Shown in pieces: positions 54,809 through 62,053 of a stretch of 64,000 nt of DNA. The stretch spans positions 988,674-1,052,673 of the forward strand of contig NZ_LXUK01000022.1 of assembly GCF_013072695.1 (NCBI RefSeq). Direction: 5' to 3'. The DNA is from Acinetobacter sp. Ac_5812 (lineage in GTDB: Bacteria; Pseudomonadota; Gammaproteobacteria; Pseudomonadales; Moraxellaceae). Numbering within the stretch: position 1 is the first letter of the stretch; each line of letters starts with the position of its first letter. The notes below the pieces were generated by a model. The model made no database searches and had not been told where the DNA came from. It was given only the letters and a program-made list of their open reading frames with translations. A program made the translations under genes and the position numbers.

Positions 54809-55606
54809 TTACTCGATACTGCTTTCATAAAACTTCTGCCAAGCATCCAAACCGGTTTGATCCAGCTGTTGCACGCTTTGCGCAAATTGCTCCCGCAGCT
54901 GCACATCAACAAAACCTTCTGGCAACAATGGATCATTCATAAGTAAGGAAATGGTTTGTCGTCCCAATAATAAAGATTCTCTCGCTGCGTCTTCCAAACT
55001 GAGCTGATCAACAGTTGACAACCACTGTTGAATCATTTGGCTGTATTTTTGGTAGTTTTGATTCAGCGTTTGTATAGACCAAAGCTCAACAATCGTAGTC
55101 AACGTTTCGTTATCAAAATGGTTAATTTGGCAAAACTTTGCGCTACTTTCTAAACCAGAAGCTTTTAATTCTGTAATCAGCTGATCAAAACTAATCACTA
55201 AATTATCAGGACGGATATAAATACCTTGCTCTAATTCTTTAAAACCAAAATGCTTGAGTGCTCTTTCACGACGATTTAATGCAGTACGATCAACGCGTCC
55301 TAATTCACCTGTAAAAACGGCTAAATATTGCTGATTCCATACTTTGGTTTGTTTAAGTCCATGCTTACGATTGAGCATAACATCTGCCCATTCATGCGAT
55401 TGAACCGTAAATTGATAGACGCCACGTTCAATAGCTTCAATCACGCTATCACTGGATAACCGTGTCACAGCAACCCGAATACTGTTTTCACTGATTTCAA
55501 AAAGCCGCGCTGCAATAATGATTTGTTTAATTGAAATCGCTCGACCCTGAAGTCCTAACAGCAAATCAATAATTAAGTCTCGAGCATTCATTTTTGCTAT
55601 TGTCAT
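54809..55606 (-). CDS. PaaX-like transcriptional regulator
   Basis: 265 residues. The N-terminal winged helix has RDLIIDLLLGLQGRAISIKQ and SENSIRVAVTRLSSDSVIEA, followed by a YQFT wing. The C-terminal part ends LLMNDPLLPEGFVDVQLREQ with the PaaX-type leucine/proline segment. PaaX represses phenylacetate genes on phenylacetyl-CoA, but no paa gene is here; an acyl-CoA effector is possible. It lies upstream of the desaturase on the same strand, with a 119-bp AT-rich gap that may hold its operator. Confidence 0.82.
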   Translation of the reverse strand: MTIAKMNARDLIIDLLLGLQGRAISIKQIIIAARLFEISENSIRVAVTRLSSDSVIEAIERGVYQFTVQSHEWADVMLNRKHGLKQTKVWNQQYLAVFTGELGRVDRTALNRRERALKHFGFKELEQGIYIRPDNLVISFDQLITELKASGLESSAKFCQINHFDNETLTTIVELWSIQTLNQNYQKYSQMIQQWLSTVDQLSLEDAARESLLLGRQTISLLMNDPLLPEGFVDVQLREQFAQSVQQLDQTGLDAWQKFYESSIE

Positions 55607-55659
55607 CGTGCTATGAACCAGATCAGAAGGATTTAAAATAAAGAATGGGGATTTTAACT

Positions 55660-55700
55660 GAGAATCTCCCTTTTCGCAGTTGCCAAAAGGGAGATGTTTT
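55660..55700. terminator. Hairpin between uppP and the PaaX-like gene
   Basis: atctccctttt (55664-55674) / aaaagggagat (55685-55695), a perfect 11-bp stem with a 10-base loop. The T run lies on the plus strand, so terminator function for the minus-strand uppP is uncertain. Confidence 0.45.
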
Positions 55701-55705
55701 TATTT

Positions 55706-56506
55706 TTATAAAAAGACAAATAACAGAATAATACCAAGCACAATACGGTACCAAGCAAATACTCGTAAAGTATGGCGTTCCACAAATTTCACTAAGGCAC
55801 TAACCACTAACAGCGCTGAAAAAAATGCTGCCACAAAACCAACGCCAATATTCAACATGTTATCTTGCGTCAATACGTCCGCATTGCGTGCCAAATCAAA
55901 TACCGCAGCGCCCAACATGGTTGGCATTGCCAAGAAGAACGAAAACTCTGTAGCTGCTTTACGGGACAGCCCAGAGAACATCCCACCGACGATGGTCGCA
56001 CCTGAACGTGAAGTCCCTGGAATCATCGCAACACACTGCGCACAACCCACCAAGAAGGCTTGCTTATAAGTGATCTTGGTCGCATCTGTGGTTTTATGAT
56101 CAAAATTCTTAGACTCGACCCAGAAGATAATCAAACCGCCCACAATTAAAGCAACGGCAACGACAAGCGGGCTAAACAAGACACTCTTAATGAAATCGAC
56201 CGCAAAAATACCAATCACGACTGCTGGAATAAAAGCGAGTAAGACACTAAAGGCAAAGTGCCGTGCTTCAGCATCTCCACTAAAGAGACCTTTGACCAAG
56301 TCAAAAATCTTTTGACGATACAACCAGCACACAGCCAAAATCGCACCAAGCTGAATAACAACTTCAAAAACACGACCATCATCTGAATGAAAGTCGATCA
56401 TATGACCAAATAAAATCAAATGACCTGTGCTTGAAATGGGCAAGAATTCGGTAAGACCCTCAATAAAACCTAAAAACAAGGCTTTTAAAATTTCAATATG
56501 TTCCAT
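55706..56506 (-). CDS. uppP: Undecaprenyl-diphosphatase
   Basis: 266 residues with about eight membrane helices. The two BacA/UppP signature regions are present: FIEGLTEFLPISSTGHLILF near the N-terminus, and IPGTSRSGATIVGGMFSGLS, whose serine/arginine form the phosphatase site. It recycles undecaprenyl diphosphate for cell-wall synthesis and gives bacitracin tolerance. No obvious operon partner. Confidence 0.96.
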   Translation of the reverse strand: MEHIEILKALFLGFIEGLTEFLPISSTGHLILFGHMIDFHSDDGRVFEVVIQLGAILAVCWLYRQKIFDLVKGLFSGDAEARHFAFSVLLAFIPAVVIGIFAVDFIKSVLFSPLVVAVALIVGGLIIFWVESKNFDHKTTDATKITYKQAFLVGCAQCVAMIPGTSRSGATIVGGMFSGLSRKAATEFSFFLAMPTMLGAAVFDLARNADVLTQDNMLNIGVGFVAAFFSALLVVSALVKFVERHTLRVFAWYRIVLGIILLFVFL

Positions 56507-56634
56507 AACTTACTCAAAAGAACGTAATAGCAGAATAAAAATAAACGGCAAGCTTAACCTGAAATGTCATCATTTTATGTGATTGTCACGTAATCTTTTA
56601 GCAAAAAATATTCAGATAAAAGCCTGAATTTCTG

Positions 56635-58524
56635 TTAAATAATCATCAAACTATTTTTCTTCTGCATCTGTTCAACCACTTCATGGGTATCAAAGCCTAA
56701 ACGCCAATACAGAAGCCCTAAAACATCTAATTCGTCTTGGGTAATAATCCGATCATTCCAGAGACATCGCTCAGCTATCGACAAGATATTGAGGCGGTCA
56801 CGTAACAACAAACCCGAGACATCATTTAGGATTTCAGCCAAATCCAATGGCTCATCTGAAATATCGGCATAAATTTGCATTTCATCTTCCGTTAACAACA
56901 TTTGTAAGATGCGTTCACGCACTTCTAACTGGTTCGGACTATTGATCTGCTGTACATGTAATAAAGCATCAATCAAATGCACAATCTGGGATTTCACGTC
57001 TTCAAATGCTGTAGGCAAATGAGCTGGCATTAAATTCAGTTCTTGTTTTACTCGCTCAAGTAATAATGCATCGAGTAAACCCACTTCCCCATCTTCTTGA
57101 ATAATGCAAGCCAGTTTGGTTAAGAATTGACGTGCGATACTGGTCGGCATATGCCCAATATTTTTACAAGCATCATGGAAAATCTGCACATGAATACGAC
57201 CATCCAAATTCAATAAAGCATCGACAATCGCATGGCTGACCGGTGCTTCTTGTGGAATAAATTCGCGATACTGACGAATCATCAGAATCGCAACCATCAC
57301 CTCACGCGAACCCGTTGCAGTCTGCATGGCTCGCTGAATCAATTCAGGTCGCTTTTTATTTTTACGCACTTCGGGATTGAGCGGTTTTATTGCATCATTG
57401 AGTGCAAAACTAATCGGTGATAAACGCAATAAAGGTAATGGCTGTGGCGAACTCCATGGCATAGTGAGCTCAGCACTTTCTTCCTCTAATGAACGGAATA
57501 AGCTGAACAATGGTCTATTACGAAGCTTACGTAGATTTTCTAATTGTAGATCTTGCAACAACGTTGGATTTAATTCATAAATTCGTTCTTTAATACTGGG
57601 ATGAATATTCATCCAGCTCTGTGGACTCAGCGAGTTCGCAAAGCACATATGCGAAATCGACTCAGAATAAGCACTATGAATCTGCGACCCCGAGTGATGC
57701 ACATAAATCCGTAACAAGGTTTGAATATTGGCATTATTGTTCATCAAGCACATAGTCTTGAGATCATTACGAAAGGTGCGACCACTCAAGGTTAAATATT
57801 TAATACAACGCGTAATTAAAATACCCAAACTGCCGATCAGCCAAATTACCCCACCAATCGCAACAAAGATGGTCTCAAACTTATTTCGATAAGTCGTTGC
57901 ATAGGGATTATAACCCGCTTGGGCAAGCTTACTGCCCCATTGGCTAAAAGTAGTTAAACCACTATATAGAATTTTTAGCTTGGTATTTTCAACAGCCTCA
58001 CCCGATAGAATCTGATTAAACTCATAACTGAGTAAGCCATAAAGTTCAAGTTCATCCAGATTTTGTAATGCACCCCAAGTCAAAATAATCACAATATCCT
58101 GTGATCTAAACCCTGCAGTTAAAGCATTCACCCCAACTTCATCGGGGAGTACATAGACCGCTGGCGTATCTATATCAAAACTCTTGGCGACCTGTTCTAC
58201 AACTTTTAAGGCGGTACTTTCTTCTGGCGTGCTTTCATCGAACACCAAACGTCTTGCTTTTAGCTGCTTTGCCAGCGAGTGACCACCTTCCCTCAGCACA
58301 TAAAGTTCAGCACCCACGGACCAGAATAAGACCAAAATAAGCAAGCCGATAAAATACGGGCTAAGTACATGCCACCAAATCGGCTGGGTATAATCAAAGA
58401 AATGAACGACCAAACCCAAAATTAAATTGAGAATAAAGACGGTTAATAACATTGCGATAAGACAGAAACTGACTGACCATGCAATATTTTTATTTTCAAT
58501 TAAATAATGGCTCATTTCTTTCAA
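56635..58524 (-). CDS. M48-fold membrane protein lacking zinc motif (pseudoprotease)
   Basis: 629 residues from a TTG at 58524 (agga 9 bases upstream), or 626 from the ATG at 58515. Membrane helices at about 16-40, 55-75 and 220-240. The M48/HtpX framework is clear at 124-185: VYVLPDEVGVNALTAGF, then LTWGALQNLDELELYGLLSY. The zinc motif HExxH is replaced by YEFNQ (167-171), and the third-ligand glutamate of the usual SRxREYxAD is also absent (SGRTFRNDLK). Residues about 400-490 resemble a TerB-like helical domain. Likely a catalytically dead scaffold or sensor. Confidence 0.8.
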   Translation of the reverse strand: MKEMSHYLIENKNIAWSVSFCLIAMLLTVFILNLILGLVVHFFDYTQPIWWHVLSPYFIGLLILVLFWSVGAELYVLREGGHSLAKQLKARRLVFDESTPEESTALKVVEQVAKSFDIDTPAVYVLPDEVGVNALTAGFRSQDIVIILTWGALQNLDELELYGLLSYEFNQILSGEAVENTKLKILYSGLTTFSQWGSKLAQAGYNPYATTYRNKFETIFVAIGGVIWLIGSLGILITRCIKYLTLSGRTFRNDLKTMCLMNNNANIQTLLRIYVHHSGSQIHSAYSESISHMCFANSLSPQSWMNIHPSIKERIYELNPTLLQDLQLENLRKLRNRPLFSLFRSLEEESAELTMPWSSPQPLPLLRLSPISFALNDAIKPLNPEVRKNKKRPELIQRAMQTATGSREVMVAILMIRQYREFIPQEAPVSHAIVDALLNLDGRIHVQIFHDACKNIGHMPTSIARQFLTKLACIIQEDGEVGLLDALLLERVKQELNLMPAHLPTAFEDVKSQIVHLIDALLHVQQINSPNQLEVRERILQMLLTEDEMQIYADISDEPLDLAEILNDVSGLLLRDRLNILSIAERCLWNDRIITQDELDVLGLLYWRLGFDTHEVVEQMQKKNSLMII

Positions 58525-58583
58525 TGTAAGTTTTCCTGATTACATTGTTTCAGTTAGGGTTTCCGTACCCACTATCATAAAAT

Positions 58584-58610
58584 AAAAAAGCGGGAAATTC
58601 CCGCTTTTCT
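58584..58610 (-). terminator. Terminator of purF
   Basis: aaaaaagcggga / tcccgctttt stem, followed on the minus strand by a T run immediately after purF. Confidence 0.88.
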
Positions 58611-58626
58611 ATAGATTAAGATGAGA

Positions 58627-60165
58627 TTACTCTTCTTTGATCCCAGTTAAGTCAACTGATGCGGCATCGATATTCACATCGATATAGCCATCTGATTTAC
58701 TTTTCGCAGCGTCACTACGTTTTTGCTCAAGTGCATCCAGATATGCCTTATCAATACCACCCGCGACATAGACACCATCAAACACCGAACAATCAAATTC
58801 AGTTAAATCTGGTACTTTGCTGGTACGAACCGCATTTTTCAAATCCTCCAAATCTTGGAAAATTAAACGGTCTGCACCAATGTTTTCAAGGATTTCTTCG
58901 ACTGTACGACCTGACGCGATCAGCTCAGCCTTCGCTGGCATATCAATACCATACACATTTGGATATTTCACCATTGGTGCGGCAGAAGCAAAGAATACTT
59001 TCTTCGCACCTGAATCACGTGCCATCTGGATAATTTCATTACAGGTGGTACCACGGACAATTGAGTCATCGACCAATAGAACATTCTTGTCTTTAAACTC
59101 AAGTTCTACAGGGTTCAATTTCTGACGAACTGATTTTTTACGTTGTTGCTGGCCTGGCATAATGAAGGTACGTCCGATATAACGGTTTTTCATAAAACCT
59201 TCACGGAATTTCACACCTAAAATATTTGCCAGTTCTAATGCAGAGGTACGGCTGGTATCCGGAATTGGGATCACAACATCAATATCATGCTGCTCACCCC
59301 ATTCTTTCAAGATTTTATACGCCAGTTTTTCACCCATTTTTAAACGGGCTTTATAGACTGAAATTCCGTCAATAATGGCATCTGGACGAGCAAAATACAC
59401 ATATTCAAAAATACATGGACGATATTCAGGATTCACAGCACATTGCTTGGTAAACAACTGCCCCTCTGAATCAATAAAAATCGCTTCGCCTGGTGCAATA
59501 TCACGTTCAACTTTAAAACCAAGTGCCGTAATCGCAACTGATTCAGAGGCAATAATATATTCAACACCCTGTTCAGTTTCGCGAGAACCATAAACCAAAG
59601 GACGAATCCCATTTGGATCACGGAAACCAACTAAGCCATGACCTGTGATCATTGCCACAACACCATAAGCACCTTTACAGCGTTCATGCACGCGAGATAC
59701 GGTGTTGAAAATATCATCTGGGCTTGGGTTTAAGGTTCCGATCTTCTGTAACTCATGTGCAAACACATTGAGTAAAACTTCAGAGTCAGAATCAGTGTTC
59801 ATATGACGTAAATCTGTTTTAAACAGGTCATCATGAATTTCGGCAGCGTTGGTCAAGTTCCCATTATGCGCAAGGGTAATGCCATAGGGTGAGTTCACAT
59901 AAAATGGTTGCGCTTCAGCACTGCTTGATGAACCAGCCGTTGGGTAGCGAACATGTCCGATCCCGTAGTTACCAAGCAACGCACGCATATGACGCGTATG
60001 GAATACATCACGTACCATACCGTTATCTTTGCGGAGGAATAAACGCCCTTGATGGCAGGTTACGATCCCTGCAGCATCTTGTCCTCGATGTTGCAGCATC
60101 GTTAAGGCATCAAATAACATTTGGTTCACTGGTGATTTACCGGCTATCCCAACAACTCCACACAT
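58627..60165 (-). CDS. purF: Amidophosphoribosyltransferase
   Basis: 512 residues. The catalytic N-terminal cysteine follows the initiator Met (MCGVVGIAGKSPVNQ). Glutaminase features: QHRGQDAAGI, RYPTAGSSS, and LAHNGNLTN. The phosphoribosyltransferase domain has the PRPP motif VLLVDDSIVRGTTCNEI. It catalyses the first committed step of purine synthesis. gaggtt ribosome site. 24 bases after cvpA. Confidence 0.98.
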   Translation of the reverse strand: MCGVVGIAGKSPVNQMLFDALTMLQHRGQDAAGIVTCHQGRLFLRKDNGMVRDVFHTRHMRALLGNYGIGHVRYPTAGSSSSAEAQPFYVNSPYGITLAHNGNLTNAAEIHDDLFKTDLRHMNTDSDSEVLLNVFAHELQKIGTLNPSPDDIFNTVSRVHERCKGAYGVVAMITGHGLVGFRDPNGIRPLVYGSRETEQGVEYIIASESVAITALGFKVERDIAPGEAIFIDSEGQLFTKQCAVNPEYRPCIFEYVYFARPDAIIDGISVYKARLKMGEKLAYKILKEWGEQHDIDVVIPIPDTSRTSALELANILGVKFREGFMKNRYIGRTFIMPGQQQRKKSVRQKLNPVELEFKDKNVLLVDDSIVRGTTCNEIIQMARDSGAKKVFFASAAPMVKYPNVYGIDMPAKAELIASGRTVEEILENIGADRLIFQDLEDLKNAVRTSKVPDLTEFDCSVFDGVYVAGGIDKAYLDALEQKRSDAAKSKSDGYIDVNIDAASVDLTGIKEE

Positions 60166-60189
60166 AGCAACCTCGCGACAAGCTAGCGA

Positions 60190-60783
60190 TTAATAAAAAG
60201 GATTTTTCGTCGAATGATCAGAACGCTCATCCACTGAAGCACGTTCTGATTGGTCCATTTCAGTCGAAGGGCGATGTAATAACGCGCCTTCTGATGTCAT
60301 TTGATTTAAAGCTTGATTTGCTGCATCTTTGGACAATTCGCTTGCCAAAGGTGCATAAGGTAATAAAATTTGTACAAATTTAGATTGTTTCCAGTGCGGT
60401 GAACTCTCAACCCAAGGCCCTAAACCTTGCATTGTGATCAGTACAATCAACAGTCCTTTGAGAGAACCAAATGCACCACCTGCTAAACGATTTAATGGGC
60501 CCAATTTCAAACTTTTCAAGAGCCCATTGAGTAATGCAGACACAATCCATGTACACACCACAATGATCAATACAATAAAGGCAAAGGCTGCAATTTTTTG
60601 CACAACAGGGTCTTGGCTTAGACTGCTCATTGCAGGTGCCAACACCACAGCGTATTTTGCCCCAACGATCAATGCGAATATCCATCCGATCAAGTTCGCA
60701 AAGGCTTTGATAAATCCTTGACGCAAACCGTTCAGCCCTCCAATGAGCAAAATGACCAGAATGATGATATCAAGTGTGTTCAT
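60190..60783 (-). CDS. cvpA: CvpA family membrane protein
   Basis: 197 residues with four membrane helices in the first 125 residues (LDIIILVILLIGGLNGLRQG opens it; AFAFIVLIIVVCTWIVSALL; LAGGAFGSLKGLLIVLI). CvpA is required for colicin V production in E. coli and affects envelope integrity. Conserved upstream of purF. The polar tail (about 155-197) is variable. Confidence 0.94.
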   Translation of the reverse strand: MNTLDIIILVILLIGGLNGLRQGFIKAFANLIGWIFALIVGAKYAVVLAPAMSSLSQDPVVQKIAAFAFIVLIIVVCTWIVSALLNGLLKSLKLGPLNRLAGGAFGSLKGLLIVLITMQGLGPWVESSPHWKQSKFVQILLPYAPLASELSKDAANQALNQMTSEGALLHRPSTEMDQSERASVDERSDHSTKNPFY

Positions 60784-60784
60784 T

Positions 60785-61792
60785 TCACACAGTCATCGCA
60801 TTAACACAATCTTTCACAAGTGTTGGGCCGGTATAAATCAACCCGCTATAAACTTGTACCAAGCTCGCTCCAGCTTGTTGTTTGGCAACCGCTTGTTCAC
60901 CAGACAAAATACCACCGACACCAATCAATGGAATTTGACCCGCCAATACTTTGGCAAATTGACCTAAACATTCGGTACTTTTTTCAAATACGGGTGCACC
61001 TGACAAACCACCTGCCTCGTTTCCATTTGGCAAGTTTTCAACACCTTCACGCCCTAACGTCGTATTCGTTACGATTAGGCCATCAACTTTGAATTGCAAT
61101 AATTGTGCTGCAATGAATTGAATATCTTCTGAAGTTAAATCTGGTGCAACTTTAAGAACGAGAGGAACATAATGATTATATTGATTTGCCAGTTCGAGTT
61201 GGCGATCTTTTAAAATTTGTAACAACTCAGTGAGCGCATCACCACTTTGCAAACTACGTAAATTTTTGGTATTTGGCGACGAAATATTAACAGTAATATA
61301 AGAAGCGTAATTATAAACTTTTTCTAGGCAAATCAAATAGTCAGATACTGCATCTTCAACAGGTGTATCCGCATTTTTACCGATATTGATCCCTAAAACA
61401 CCTTTAAATTTTGAAGCTTTTACATTTTCAATCAGTTTATCCACGCCATCATTATTAAAACCCATGCGGTTAATAATGGCTTTTGCTTGAGGGATACGAA
61501 ATAAACGTGGTTGAGGATTACCTGCTTGTGGACGTGGAGTAATGGTTCCAATCTCGATAAAACCAAAACCGAGTGCCGCTAAAGCGTCAATATGTGCACC
61601 ATTTTTATCTAGACCAGCAGCAAGACCCACAGGATTTGGAAACTCAATTCCCATACAGGTCACAGGTTTTGCTGCAACTTTCTGATGCATAAAGCCAATT
61701 TTATGGGCTTTATCGAGCATAGCGAGAGTCAGTTCATGTGCACGCTCTGGTGCTAAAGTAAACAACAAAGGGCGAGCCAATGAATATAACAT
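60785..61792 (-). CDS. pyrD: Dihydroorotate dehydrogenase (quinone), class 2
   Basis: 335 residues from the ATG at 61792 (E. coli 336). N-terminal membrane-associated helices MLYSLARPLLFTLAPERAHEL, then the FMN barrel: NPVGLAAGLDKNGAHIDALA, GTITPRPQAGNPQPR, NRMGFNNDGVDKL, and ITVNISSPNTKNLRSLQ. The catalytic serine is in the NISSPNT region. It passes electrons to ubiquinone. One base from cvpA, so pyrD-cvpA-purF are probably co-transcribed, linking pyrimidine and purine synthesis. No clear ribosome site. Confidence 0.97.
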   Translation of the reverse strand: MLYSLARPLLFTLAPERAHELTLAMLDKAHKIGFMHQKVAAKPVTCMGIEFPNPVGLAAGLDKNGAHIDALAALGFGFIEIGTITPRPQAGNPQPRLFRIPQAKAIINRMGFNNDGVDKLIENVKASKFKGVLGINIGKNADTPVEDAVSDYLICLEKVYNYASYITVNISSPNTKNLRSLQSGDALTELLQILKDRQLELANQYNHYVPLVLKVAPDLTSEDIQFIAAQLLQFKVDGLIVTNTTLGREGVENLPNGNEAGGLSGAPVFEKSTECLGQFAKVLAGQIPLIGVGGILSGEQAVAKQQAGASLVQVYSGLIYTGPTLVKDCVNAMTV

Positions 61793-61981
61793 ACCAATCA
61801 CAGTCTACTGATTTTCAAGTAGGCACATTATAGGCATAGCCGTATCAAAACGCTATGCCTGACATAGGGTTATTTTGTAGAGTGCTTGCTCTTATGATTC
61901 ATGATTAGGCAACTTTATGAATTTCTGATGACCAACTGTCAACTTTTGAATTAATTTTGAAGGCCATAATACTTAGATCAT

Positions 61982-62017
61982 AAAAAAAGTAGATGCTCTT
62001 ATTCAGACACACCTACT
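61982..62017 (-). terminator. Probable terminator of the trimeric autotransporter
   Basis: On the minus strand agtaggtg pairs with catctact (8 bp, one G-U), followed by seven T residues. It starts 37 bases after the stop of the adhesin. Confidence 0.65.
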
Positions 62018-62053
62018 TCTACTTCATAATTAGCAACTAAGCTAAGTCTTCAA

